A stretch of DNA of 64,000 nucleotides, taken from positions 27,907,743 to 27,971,742 of the forward strand of contig JAKSZT010054215.1 of the NCBI GenBank assembly GCA_026826555.1, read 5' to 3'. The notes beneath the pieces were generated by a model. The model had not been told where the DNA came from. It ran no database searches and saw only the letters and a program-made list of their open reading frames with translations. The stretch's first letter is position 1. Each line of letters opens with the position of its first letter. Source of the DNA: Tolypeutes matacus. Taxonomy: Eukaryota; Chordata; Mammalia; Cingulata; Chlamyphoridae. The position numbers and the translations under genes are program-made. Of the stretch, positions 22,451 to 33,540 are shown piece by piece.

Positions 22451-22969
22451 TGTCTTAGTTTCCAGGATGCTATGACAAACACCACAAGGGGTTGGCCTAA
22501 GCAACAGGAATTTATTGGCTCACAGTTTCGGAGGTTGGAAGGCTTTGTTTCCCCCTGAGGTCAGCACCGTTCTGGCTGGCTGGCAATCCTCCCTTTTCTC
22601 GGCTTTTCCAGCACGTGGCCATGCTCTCTCCTTTCCCCATCAGGAATTTATTGGCTTATGGTTTCAGAGGCTGGAAGGCACGTTTCCTCCGGAGGTCAGC
22701 AGCGTTCTGGCTGGCTGGCAATCCTCCCTTTTCTCGGCTTTTCCAGCACAGGACAATATCCTTTCCTTTCTCTTCCAGTTCTTTGGCTTCTGGCTTCGGC
22801 TCCTGCCCTTGGCTCTCCCTCTATAAGGCCTCCAGTAATAGGATGTTGGCCATACCTTGACCAAACACTAATGTCTTCAAGAGGTCCTATTTGCAAAGGG
22901 TTCACACCTACAGGTGTGGGATTGATTTAAGAAGTCTTTTCTGGGGCACATAAGTCAATCTATCACACA
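22451..22969 (-). mobile_element. ERV LTR, antisense, with internal duplication
   Basis: Runs TG...CA from 'tgtcttagtttccaggatgc' to '...ctatcacaca' (519 bp), related to 21574-22010. Two imperfect units, 22505-22614 and 22641-22749, repeat the segment from 'caggaatttattggct' to 'cggcttttccagcac' at a spacing of 136 bp. This is why a 103-codon plus-strand ORF reads as a peptide with a repeated block. The ORFs here are not host genes. Confidence 0.65.
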
Positions 22970-22977
22970 TCCTCATT

Positions 22978-23842
22978 AGAGAAATCACAGGCACCTGTTA
23001 AGGCTGTCCAGCCCTCCCTTCCCCCACCTCCTTCTCTGGGGAAGTCACCAAAGCTAAGTGGCCATCCTCAGGCCTTCTGCTACCTCCACCTCCTTTTCTA
23101 TTGTGTGCCATTCCACAATCTGGGGGAGATGTTAAATCTAATGAAAAGTCCTCTGTCAGACCTTAAAAGGAAACTGGGAAAAAGCAGCCCCAGATGTTAT
23201 CAGAAAAGGAATTCTCAGTGTCAGGGCCCCCTCCCCCCAAGGTACATAAAAAAAACACACAAACAGTATAGACTGGTTTCTCTTCTCCAGCTCAAATTGG
23301 GACTTGCAGAGCTGCCATCTACCAACCATGACTCAAGGCAGATTTTGGCCACCCCAGGAGACTGCCTATGATGGGACTTCTTTTGGATTCTGTGCTAAGT
23401 GACAAGGAGATTATTTTCCCTTTTTGGACTCAGTCAGGAACTGAATAAAGTAGGCATAGGAGAGCCGGGGGAGAAGTGTGCGCAAAGTATGCCCACAGCT
23501 GGGCTTGCAGCAACAATTGTAACTCCTCCTCCTACCACTGGTGGGACTCCGGAAAGAGAGAAGTTCCAGAAAGTCAGGAGCTAATAGCCTGTGACAGTGC
23601 CTAGAGATTACAGCCATGTGCCCATTGCCATTGATAGACAGACAGATATAAGCATGAAAAGAACAATGCGATAAGAGCCACATTTTCCGGCTCTTTCCTC
23701 TGAGTTTTCGATTGCTCAAATTTCTGTGTGTGAGCACATGGATTCCTTTGTGGTTCTTTTGCACCCATTTTGCTTCTGCAGCTCTTTCTTCTGCTCAGGT
23801 GGTCTCTCTTTCTCTTCCTTAGCTAGCCGCCCTTGTCAATGC
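22978..23842. other. Unique non-coding stretch
   Basis: No repeat recognised. A minus-strand 117-codon ORF (23411-23764) has no recognisable domain. Confidence 0.35.
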
Positions 23843-23960
23843 CTTGTTAATTCAGACACGTATTAAGGGCCTGTTTTGTGGGAGATACACAAATGCAAAG
23901 GCCCCAATCCCTGATCTGAAGGAGCTTACAGTCTAATGGGACAGATGTTAGAATACAAGC
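23843..23960 (-). repeat. LINE L2 3' end, antisense
   Basis: 'agggcctgttttgtgggaga' and 'ctgaaggagcttacagtcta' are the antisense L2 tail. Confidence 0.65.
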
Positions 23961-23974
23961 CAGTTATGTGAACA

Positions 23975-24700
23975 TCACTGTCTTAGCCAGAATTCTTCCC
24001 ATTGCAAGTGTTTGGAGCCCAATTCAACATGGCCTCAAGAGAGTCAGGGAATTTACTGAGTCATCTAGCTAGGAAAGTTAATGGGGTAACTCATGGAATC
24101 AAAAGAGGAACTACAGGAACCAAGGCTTCAGAGACTAGAATCTGAGACTCAAAACCACCAGGATTCCATTCATTCAACTAATATTCACCAAGCACTTACA
24201 CACTGCACAGGACACAAGTAAAACAAGAAGAAGCAAAATAGATGTCTCTCTTCTCCACTTCCCTCTCCTTGGTTTCATTTTGAAATGGCTTTCTTCACAT
24301 GGTAGAGAAGATAGCTGCTGGAAGTTCCAGATTCACATCCTGCAGATCAGAAATCAGAGCCTCTCTCCCATCATCCATAAATCAATTCCTAGGAAGACTC
24401 ACTTGGGTCACATGCCTGATGTCTGGCCCAATCAATATGGGGAGATCTGACCAGCTCAGCTGGGTCACATGGTGCTGTGGTCAAGAAGTGGAAGCCCCTC
24501 TGGGGAGACACAGAGTGTGGGTAGAGTCTCCAAAGGAAAGGGGACATTGTAACTTGAAGGAAAATGGCAAAGTACAAAAGCTATCACTTAGGACAAAGGG
24601 TTATGAGAGTACAGAACAGAGAACAGGCACTTCTTACTGGGAAAACCATGAATAGCTTCATAAAAAGAGGTGGAAAGTTTGGCAAATATGGCATCTCTGT
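23975..24700. repeat. Possible old MER/LTR-type repeat
   Basis: Phrases such as 'gactcacttgggtcacatgc' and 'cctgatgtctggcccaatca' look like an old interspersed repeat, but I cannot assign family or limits. A plus-strand 118-codon ORF inside is unsupported as a gene. Confidence 0.35.
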
Positions 24701-24728
24701 CCAGTGACTTAGATTTCCAAAAATGCAA

Positions 24729-25354
24729 TGAGGTAGGCAGAATAATGGCCCCTCAAAGATGTCCACATCATAATCCCTGCAATCTGTAAATACATTACAT
24801 TACATGGCAGGAGGGACTTTGCAAATGTAATGAAAGTTATGGACATTAAGGTAAGGAGATTATCCTGGATTATCCAGGTGGGCCCCATCTAATCACATGA
24901 GCCCTTCAAAGCAGAGAACTTTCTCCAGCTGAAATCCAAGAGATGTCACAGAGGAGGAAGGCAGAGATTCCACACATGAAAAAGGATTCAATGCATCATT
25001 ATTGGCTCTGAGATGCAGGGGACACTAAGGAAGGGCCAGAGATAGGCTTCTAGAGGCCAAAAACAGCCCCCACTTGACAGCCAGCGAGGGAATAGGGACC
25101 CTTAGTCCTATAACTGCAAGGAACTGGATTATGCCACAAACCTGAAGGAGTTTGAAAGGGGATTCTTCCCAGAGCCTCCCGATAAGAGATCAGCTGGTGG
25201 ACACCTTGATATTGGCCTCATGCCACCTGAAACAGAGAAACCCATGGAACCATCCCAGACTTCTGACCTGCAGAACTGTGAGATAATAAATTTGTGTTGT
25301 TTTAAGCTGCTAAATTTGTAGTATTTTATGATGGCACTAGAAAACTAATATGCA
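24729..25354 (+). mobile_element. Solo LTR, MaLR (MLT1-like)
   Basis: Begins 'tgaggtaggcagaataatgg', continues 'cctcaaagatgtccacatca', 'attatcctggattatccagg' and ends after 'cagaactgtgagataataaa' and 'gaaaactaatatgca'. Same general class as 5212-5758. A solo LTR with no internal genes. Confidence 0.75.
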
Positions 25355-25564
25355 CCAAGTCAGGTCTGGAAGAAAACAAAATTAAAGTCCACAAATTCTA
25401 CATGTTTTCTAAGGAATTGTGAGAAACAAAAACCCAACGAGGTCTAAGGCAACTAAAGTGACTCCAGCTCTTATTACTAGTGGGGCCTCCTTGACCTGAT
25501 TGGCACTGGTTCAGGTGAGTGTGGCTAGAGATCACAACCAGGTGTCCATTGTTGTAGGTAGGCT

Positions 25565-26125
25565 CAGAGGTCAGCAAACTATGGACCAAATCTAGTCATC
25601 CCCTGTTTTCACAGGTCTGTGAGCTAAGATTGGTTTTTGCATTTTAAATGTTTTTTTTTTTTCAATCAAAAGAATATTTCATGACACATGAAAATTACAT
25701 GCAGTTCAAATTTCATTGCCCAACCAAATGTAAGATATGAGCTATAGTTAGTAGTAATACTTTGATGATGCCATTTCATAGTTTGTAACAAATGTTTCAT
25801 AACAATGCAAGGTGTTGGTGGCAGGGTGATGTATGACAGCCCTGTATGATGATATTATGCATGTTTGCTTTTTAAATTTACAACTTTTACTATACACTTA
25901 TTGTTTATGCATGTTCATGTATGAATGATATGCTTCAATAAAATTTTATTTTAAAAAATAAAGTTTGATTGAAACTCAGCTATGCTCACTCATTTACATA
26001 TTGTCTGTGACTGCATTCATGCTACAATAGCAGAGTTGTGTAGTTGCAGCAGAGCCTCTATGACCCACAAAAGCCCCAAATATTTAGTATTTGGAACTTT
26101 ACATCAAAAAGGTTGCTGACTCCTG
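25565..26125 (+). mobile_element. hAT-Charlie element split by an L1 tail
   Basis: Left end 'gaggtcagcaaactatggac' and right end 'aaaggttgctgactcctg' are the inverted-repeat ends of a common mammalian hAT family. The halves are about 25565-25720 and 25955-26125, the latter with 'tgctcactcatttacatatt' and 'gtctgtgactgcattcatgc'. The central 235 bp are foreign (see next entry). No transposase frame. Confidence 0.7.
25721..25958 (+). mobile_element. L1 3' end inserted in the hAT element
   Basis: 'gttagtagtaatactttgat', 'aatgcaaggtgttggtggca' and 'atgatatgcttcaataaaat' share their plan with the xenarthran-type L1 tails at 15.1 and 45.3 kb. It ends in an A-rich tail at the junction. The exact left limit is uncertain. 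Confidence 0.5.
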
Positions 26126-27865
26126 TGTTAGAGGATGCTGAAATGCAAATACCCCCAAGAGCCTTGACACACCTCAGCTGGCATTGGTTTTGATTAGTGC
26201 TATGGGAGAGAGGGAAAGAATTCAGCCGTGGTCATTTCCCAAGAAGGCCTGGGGCACAATGGGTGCAGACTCGGAGGAACATGGGGACAGATGGCCAATG
26301 TCTATCTCTTCTGGCTCCACAATTGTGTGTAAGGTAGATCCTGAGACACATGTGAGGAGCAGTCCCCTCACTTCCTTCCCATGAATCCACAGAGCCACAC
26401 ACAAAGCCCAGGCATCATGCAACAATTCTTTTGAATGCACAGGTGGAACTTCCTGAATTTTGCTAGATTACTTCCTATGCTGAACTAAGAAGGAATGATG
26501 AGGCAGGCTGATTTTGCAGGGCTCAGACAGCCTCAGGGAGAGTTCATAGGTAGATGGGCAAGAATGGTATAGTTTATAGCAACTAGGGTAGAAGGCAGAA
26601 ACCCAGGGCTCAAGACCAAGGGGTGAGGTGACAGACAGCCCATCCTCTATCACTAGGCAGAAATCAGGGCTGGATTATTAAATGGAAGCTCTAAGTGTGG
26701 TTCTGATATGACAACAATTTCCCTGGGTTTATGGCTTTTCTTCCTAAGGAATTATGAGCTACAGTCTAGTTGACCAGGTCAGTTCTAGAATGTCCAGTGC
26801 CTTCGTGCTGTAGTAAGGAATTCCTCCCCTATTGGAAAACAGGCTTATCTTCATCTTGAGGGTTAGAGTGTCTCTGGTCTCAGGTGGGCTGCAAGGAGAT
26901 GACTTACCACCTGGAGTCTATTAAATATTTTGAATGTCAGCTGTGGATTTTCCCTGGGTTTCCACAGGATCTAGTTGGCTACAGTTGGGCTTCACTTTAT
27001 ACTGCTTCCTCCTCAAATTTCATTGCCTTTCTTATACTCTCTTCCATGGCAGGAATCAAAGCTAGAATGGGACTAGGCCCTTGTTGGTTAATTGAAAGAA
27101 TGGGAAATGTTTTTTAAAGGAAGCTTTTGAAGAGATTGGGAACGTGCCAAATTCACCAAGAGTCCCCAAACACAATTGTCATCATCCCCAGCTTACCAGC
27201 CACTTAAGTCTTGACATGAGAACTATGTGCCTTGAACCACTGATCCTGAGTAAGCCCAATTCGTCTTGTTACAGTTAGTGTAAATAGAACAATTTGACTA
27301 GAATCGAGCAGTTCACCTGGGGGATGGGGTTACCTCAGGGAAGACGGTATTACTGAAGAAAAGCATACAGGTCAAAGAAATTCCTCCCTGTACTTCCCCC
27401 ACCAAACCAGGCTCAATATGAAGCACAATGGTCAATTCTGGCATTTCAATGAGAGCAGAGGGGTTGGGTCTAGAAAGAGTACCATGTGGTCCCAGTAGGG
27501 GGCATCTTCAATGAACTGGAAGAACCCAGGCTCCTGGATTCGCAGCCTGTGCTCTTTGCTCAGGGCCACAAGCCCCATTCTGTTTTCTCCTGTTGTGCTT
27601 CTGAGTCTGTCCCAGGATGCTGTCAGTGGGAGAGTGAGGCAGGACCATTCTCCTGGCTGAATTCCCTAATCCTCGCCATCCATGCCAGGCTGACCCAGCA
27701 TCTTTGCCTTCCCAGGCTGGCTCGGGTATTCCCCTCAGTCATCCTCCTTACCACAGACAAGGACAATCCTGAGCAGTTATGGAGCATTTTTCCAATTAAC
27801 CCACAAATTCCCTCTCCTGGCACTATAGGGAGATCAGGCAAGATAGTAATGGTTCCATAACTTAA
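26126..27865. other. Unique non-coding stretch
   Basis: No repeat recognised. Two antiparallel ORFs (27486-27860 plus, 124 codons; 27623-27991 minus, 122 codons) overlap each other and the second runs into an L1 tail, so neither is convincing. A CTCF-like motif lies at 27491. Confidence 0.35.
27491..27506 (+). promoter_or_regulatory. Candidate CTCF-like motif
   Basis: The bases cccagtagggggcatc fit the CTCF core (CCANYAGGGGGC) in plus orientation. The motif is in repeat-free sequence. This is a sequence match only. Confidence 0.3.
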
Positions 27866-28012
27866 CTGTTTTTCATTAGAGAAGTTGTGGTTTACAGAAA
27901 AATCATTCATAAAATTCAGAATTCCCATATACCACCCTATTATTAGCACCTTGCATTGGGCTGGAACATTTGTTACAATTGATAAAAGCACATTTTTATA
28001 ATTGTACTATGA
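27866..28012 (-). repeat. Xenarthran-type L1 3' UTR fragment, antisense
   Basis: 'tagagaagttgtggtttaca', 'cccatataccaccctattat' and 'gaacatttgttacaattgat' are the antisense of a recurrent xenarthran L1 3' UTR segment. Confidence 0.6.
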
Positions 28013-28019
28013 CCACAAG

Positions 28020-28154
28020 TCACATGCAATTCCAAACAGGAAGACCCAGTTTTGAGCACCGTTTCCATCACTTGCTGGTTTTGTTATCCAAGTAAATCAT
28101 GATCCCTCATTCACACCTCTGTTTTTCCATTTGTAAAATGAGAATTAGACAACA
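28020..28154 (+). repeat. MIR SINE fragment
   Basis: 'agtaaatcatgatccctcat' and 'cctctgtttttccatttgta' fit a diverged MIR core. Confidence 0.5.
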
Positions 28155-28155
28155 T

Positions 28156-28574
28156 TGTGGGTTGAATTGTGTCCCCCAGAAAGATATGCCCAAGTCTTAA
28201 CCCCCAGTTCTCACGAAGGTGACCTTATTTGGAAACAGGGTCTTTGCAGATGTGATTACTTATGATGAGGTCACACTAGACTAGGGTGGCTCCTTAACTC
28301 AAAGTGACTGGTGTCCTTATAAGTTGGAGGGAAGATGGCCATGTGGACTGAGGCAGAGTGTGGAGTGATGCTGTACAAGCCAAGGAACACCCAGAGCCAC
28401 CAGAAGCTGGAAGAGGCCAGGAACAGATTCTCCTCTAGGTCCTTCAGAGAGCTGGCCCTGCTGACACCTTAATTTCCAATTTCTAGCCCCCAGAACTGTG
28501 AGGAAAAAAAAATGTCAGTTCTAAGCCACCCAAGTTTGTAGCACTTTGTTGTGGCAGCCCTAGGAAATGAAGAC
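28156..28574 (+). mobile_element. Solo LTR, MaLR (MLT1-type)
   Basis: 'gttgaattgtgtcccccaga', 'gaaggtgaccttatttggaa', 'gactggtgtccttataagtt', 'cccccagaactgtgaggaaa' and 'gcactttgttgtggcagccc' form the complete MLT1/MST-type LTR order. Confidence 0.85.
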
Positions 28575-29189
28575 AAATAGGCAAACCCAAGGCTTTCTGC
28601 AGGCTCTGGTGATGTCACTTGAGAGGCTTGAAGGCCAAGGAACTCAAGTGGTGACTTCAGCCCCCAGAGTCCCCATCTGTCACGAGATTTTGTGAAGGGG
28701 TGAGGAAGTCAGGTGTGAAGGAGAAGACCAATCACACACACTATCATGCAGCTCACAGGACTTCTCTGTCCCCTGTGACAACATGTGTCAGCTCCCTGCT
28801 TGCTGACTCCTTGCCTTTCAACATTCATTCTCATTTTCTGGGCTCTTGCATGTACCAGGTGGTGTTCTTTTGCAACCACAAGCTGCTTTAGGACACACAA
28901 CACTGATGTCTGTCCACCTACCTTCTCCAAAGCTCCATTCTTTACCCAAGCAGCGCCATGCACCCAACCAGTGGAGGCTGTGACCTCACCTTGCTGGGGG
29001 CCAAAGAGCATGGGGATCAGTTCTAGTTCCCTTCCTCTCCACTGCATTATACAAACAAATACCAGGAGATGGGTTAATGTGGCTCTGCTTTTGTCTCCCC
29101 CACTTCCTTTGATACACAACTTTTCATCTGGACTGTTCTTCAAGATGAACCCAGTTTGGTTGTAAAAATAAATAGGGACTGTATAAACA
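28575..29189. other. Unassigned stretch with overlapping ORFs
   Basis: A plus-strand 126-codon and a minus-strand 144-codon ORF overlap almost completely between 28709 and 29165. Neither has a recognisable domain, and mutual shadowing suggests low stop density by chance. Confidence 0.3.
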
Positions 29190-29345
29190 GGAAGTCAATC
29201 CATTAACTCAACACACATGTGTGATATCCCTACTATGTGTCAGGTACTGGACTGCTTGGGGGGAAAGTAGAAACGAATCAGACGGTCCACAAAGTGTTCA
29301 GAACCAAAGCACTCATCGGTGAGGCAGCCAGAAACTGTTCCTTAC
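29190..29345 (-). repeat. L2-like 3' end, antisense
   Basis: 'cattaactcaacacacatgt' and 'ctactatgtgtcaggtactg' resemble the antisense L2 tail. Confidence 0.5.
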
Positions 29346-29529
29346 ACAGCGTTAACCACCACACTCATTAATCATCTCTCTTGTCAATAGCTCAGTTCTG
29401 ATGCTGTCTGAGTTGCACACAGTCTTCTCCATCGCACTTCCTCCAAGTCCAGTGTGCCCCACCTGGCCCGCAGCATCTCTGTGATGTTACAGGAGGTGTG
29501 TAAGGTGGATGACAGCTTGTGGGATTGTG

Positions 29530-29690
29530 GAAAGAGCACTGGGTAGGGCTTGGGAGCCCTAGCACCTAGTCCCAGCTGTGCCATTTAACTAGCTGTGTGA
29601 CCTGGGGCAAGGTCCATCTCTGTGTCTCAGTCACTAACCTAAGAAGATTAGAACCCATTGTTTCCAAGACTCCTCCAACTCAAATGCCAT
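29530..29690 (+). repeat. MIR SINE
   Basis: 'gtcccagctgtgccatttaa', 'ctagctgtgtgacctggggc' and 'ctctgtgtctcagtcactaa' are a clear MIR. Confidence 0.85.
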
Positions 29691-31597
29691 CATTCTATTA
29701 TCTACTGCATACAATTTATTACAGAAAGAGAGATAGACATAGTTTGAGACCCAGCAGGGGAAATGATGTGGGAAATGACTCTTGTAGGGGAAAAAGATCC
29801 AAGAGATTGCCTGTGGAATTCAAAGCAATCAAGATGACAAAGACTCCCCAAGAGGAGTGACCAGGATTCAGACCTGGGGCAATCAAGCCAGCAGAAAAAT
29901 CTTGCCTGACTTGGCATCAGGAATGACATCATCCTACCCCATGGAAAGCCTGATGAGAATATGATTTTTTGAAACACAGCAGACCCAGTCATTAAAGACA
30001 TTCGTGTGTGTGTCTTTGTGTACATCTACCAGCCTGCATCCAAGTTCAGGCTTTCACTCCATATCCAAACCTTGACCATGTCTTTGCTCTCTAATTCCCT
30101 TTCAGTCTTAGTTACCTTTACTTCTTTTCTCCCTTTCCTTTCTTCCTCCTCCTCTACAACTTTCCCTTCCTCCCCTTCTCTCTCTCTTTCAAAAGCACAC
30201 ATGGTTTAATAAGTCTAAACACAAAATAGTATAAAATGAAAAGTTTCCCTCCTTTCCCTCCAAGTTCTCTAGTTCCCCTGCCCAGAGACAATCACTATTA
30301 CATTTCCTTGCACAAACTTCCAAAGATATTCTCTGCACAGACCTGAATGTGTGCATTTATAGCTCACCTTTTATACAAAGGTTCTACCTTTTTGACTTTC
30401 TAAATTTTATTCGTTCTCAGTACAGGTATATCTCATTTTACATATTGTATATGTACCCACAAAGATGTATAAATCAAATTTTATTGTGATAGGTGTAAAT
30501 AGGGAAAAAAGTTTAAAAAGTCAATTTAAAAGAAACACAACATACTAGGGAACAAGGCAATTTAAAACTAAAAAAAAATTAAGTCCTTGGATAAATAAGA
30601 GATTCTTCCTTCCTACCCCCATAATTTAATCAGCATTGCTGGTTTCCCTAAAGTTGAGCTCTCCTACATTTGAATTGTTCTCATGTTAAAATGCATGATG
30701 ACTTTCTGGACTGTGTGCATTTTGTAGTTTTCCATAATGAGCCAAGAGAGCCCATCAGTATTCAAACCCCACAGGATGGTGGTGCCCCAGAAAAGCACAC
30801 TTGGCATTGCAAGTGACCTAGATGAGCTGAACAACTTTAACTCGATTACATAACTGCAGCAAGAGGTTCACCAGTAGGAAGTGGGTAGCTCCTACACGCT
30901 GAGCACTTCCTTAGGAAAGGCAAGGTGCTTACACCTGAGGTAAAGGCAAGTCCTGAATCAGTGTGAAGGATATTATAAAACAGATTGCAGTTATATGCCA
31001 AAATTATGCATGATTATGCCAGATTTCAAGTGTGGTTAGAATTGAGAGAAGGAAGGCAGGGAGGTCGTTGTGATAGGGGCAGGCAGAAGGGCTCGCTGGA
31101 AGAGCTGAAAGTTGAGTAGGGCCTTAAAGCATGAGCAGGGCTGGACCAAGGGGCAGGGGGTGGGGTAGGAGTGGGAAGCAAAGTCAGTGTCCACGGAACC
31201 TCAGGCTCTTCTTCTCCAAGGACGTTCACCTCTCCTTTAGCAACCCATTTGCATAGCTTCGTGGAGGAACTTCTTATCACCCAGAGTGTCTAGTCTTGCA
31301 AAACAGCAAACTCTGAAGTACTCTTGGCCAAGTCCAATTCCCTGTCCTTCCACTTTTCCTGTTGCCTCTCTCCCTCCCCGTAGTCCCAGACCCTCAATTA
31401 CTTATCCTAGTGTCCCAGATTCACACCCCTTTCCACCCAGCTTGGGCTCCATTAATGCACCTCACCTCTCACAAATACCATCAACATTCCTACCGTCTTG
31501 GTCCCCTAGCCCTGTGCACAGCTTCTCCACAGCCCTTGCGTTCAGTCCAGGACATTTGGGCTTAAGGGCAAGGATACATTTCTTCCTTGGAGTCCTG
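29691..31597. other. Mostly unique; old L1-like fragment at about 30205-30430
   Basis: At 30240-30340 'tccctccaagttctctagtt' and 'cccagagacaatcactatta' resemble an antisense old L1 tail. The remainder is unassigned and includes a pyrimidine-rich tract at about 30115-30190. Confidence 0.35.
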
Positions 31598-31770
31598 GGA
31601 AAAGATGAAAAGGACAGGTTGAACATCATAGGATGTTTAGCAGCATCCCCGGCCTCTTTAGATGTCTTTAGCACCCTCCCCCTCGGTTGTGAAAACAAAA
31701 AATGTCTTCAGACATTTCCAAAAATCCCCTGGGGGCAAACCATACCCCTGCTGAGAACCACTGCTCTAGT
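31598..31770 (-). repeat. hAT-Charlie MITE (MER5A-like), antisense
   Basis: 'catcataggatgtttagcag', 'gtcttcagacatttccaaaa' and the end 'ctgctgagaaccactg' match MER5A in antisense. Confidence 0.75.
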
Positions 31771-33194
31771 GCATGGAAAATATTTTGGATGACCTCAAAA
31801 ATACCAAATGGGAACCCATATCCCCTGAGTGCCACAAAGAAGCCACTCTGAGGAGACCCTGCTGCAGTCAGGAGTCTCCCTTAGCAGCTGGCTGCAGAGG
31901 TTAACCCTGCAGCAGGAGCTACAGACTCAGCTCAGATTAGACATGTCCAGCCTCGCCTGGAGACCCAGGAAATGCTTAACAGTCAATGCATGCCCAGAGC
32001 CCTAGGACATTTGGAGCAGAGCCCACAATAAGATTTAAGTTATAGGTTAGTCGTCCCTGAGGTCTCTGATCTGAATGGCTCAAATGTATGCCTTGCTTCC
32101 CCACCCATTTGCTGGAGCTACCTGGTTTGCTATCACTTGCTGAAATGCTTTTGTCAGAGTATTGTCTCTTTTTCCCTCATGCACTCTCCTTTAAAAGGTG
32201 AACCTCCTCAGGAGAGCACAGTAAATCACTGACAGTGTATCTGAGTTAGCTGACAAAGCGTTTAACTTCAAGGTCCTGTGGAAATCAGACACATGTCAGA
32301 CAGACTTGATGGGAAGTTTTCTGTCTCCCAGATCTTCCCAGTAGGTGGCTTTGCAGCCATATCTTCTACATGCCAGAGCAAAAATGGGCTGAACTTCAAT
32401 GTGTTGATTTGAGGAAAGTTTTTTGAATCCTGTTAGGCAACCCAACAAACCCCAGCACATCCTCACTTTCAGGAAGGTCCTCGATAAACACAAGGACCCT
32501 CATCATTGAGGAAGGAAATAAGGGCTTGTGCTACAAAGCAGGGGACCAAGGAAGGGAAGATGGGGACCCCTCCAATTTGACATTTTCTACCTGCTTGGGG
32601 CGAGGGCAAGGTGGGTTCTTTGATCTGCTAAAATGGTTCCTTGAGGAAAAATCATTCAATAAGCATTTGACTGAGAATTTACTTCGTGCCAGGCCCAGTA
32701 AGGTTGATTTGAACCATTTTCCTTCACAGGCCTTATTCTAAACCAGAACTGGGCCTGCTGGCTCCCCAGTAAGGGCTAGAGCATATGCCATTGGAAGCAA
32801 GTTGCCAAGGCAATGGGGCCATATATCCTGCCAAAGTCAGTTCAATTCCAACCAATTAGAAAGGATTAGACTTGGAGCTGAGACAAACAGGGTGATCCCA
32901 TGGACTGCCCCCAGAATTCCTGACCCTAAACAGAGCAGAGAAGTTCTGAGAAACTCCTGGGCTTTTGGGCTACTCTTCAGCAGACCCAGAGGCCCAGGCT
33001 GAGGGTACATACTTGTTCCAACCCAAACCTGGGATCCAACTACTGGGGAAGCTAAATTCTGCCCCTTGTGGATCTCCAGGACAAGGAAATTAATCCATTT
33101 TGGTTAATATTCCCCTTCCTGTGATAAATTCTCCCTTTCTGGCATGGCTAAAGAGGACCAGAAAATGGCTTGGCCATTGGAATAGCCCACATGC
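31771..33194. other. Unique non-coding stretch
   Basis: No repeat or exon recognised beyond a small possible MIR-like piece near 32650-32700 ('aagcatttgactgagaattt'). Confidence 0.35.
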
Positions 33195-33384
33195 CAGTGT
33201 TTCTCAAAGTATGGTATTTCAACCACCTGCAACAAAATCACCCAGGAAAGAGGTTAAAAACGGTCAGTCCAGACCTAAGGAAATAAAATCCCAAGGGAGT
33301 TGGGACCAGGAAGCTGTTGTGTTGTTTTTAACACACTCGTAGGTAATTCTTATGCACACTAATTTGGGAATCATTGGCAAGATG
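33195..33384 (+). repeat. hAT-Charlie MITE (MER5/MER20 group)
   Basis: Left end 'ccagtgtttctcaaagtatg' and right part 'ttatgcacactaatttggga' are the inverted-repeat ends of this small hAT group. Confidence 0.6.
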
Positions 33385-33540
33385 AAGAGAACACAGACCG
33401 TGAAGCCAGAATGACCTAGATTCAAAGCCCAGCCCTTGTATATCTGTGACCTCAGGTGAATTATCTAACCTCTTTTCATTTCTAACATGGGAAAAATAAA
33501 ACCTACCTATTGGATTTTGGTGTAAGAATCAATATAATAA
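33385..33540 (+). repeat. MIR SINE
   Basis: 'tgacctagattcaaagccca', 'ctgtgacctcaggtgaatta' and 'cattggattttggtgtaaga'-type wording (33510-33530) fit a MIR. Confidence 0.6.
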
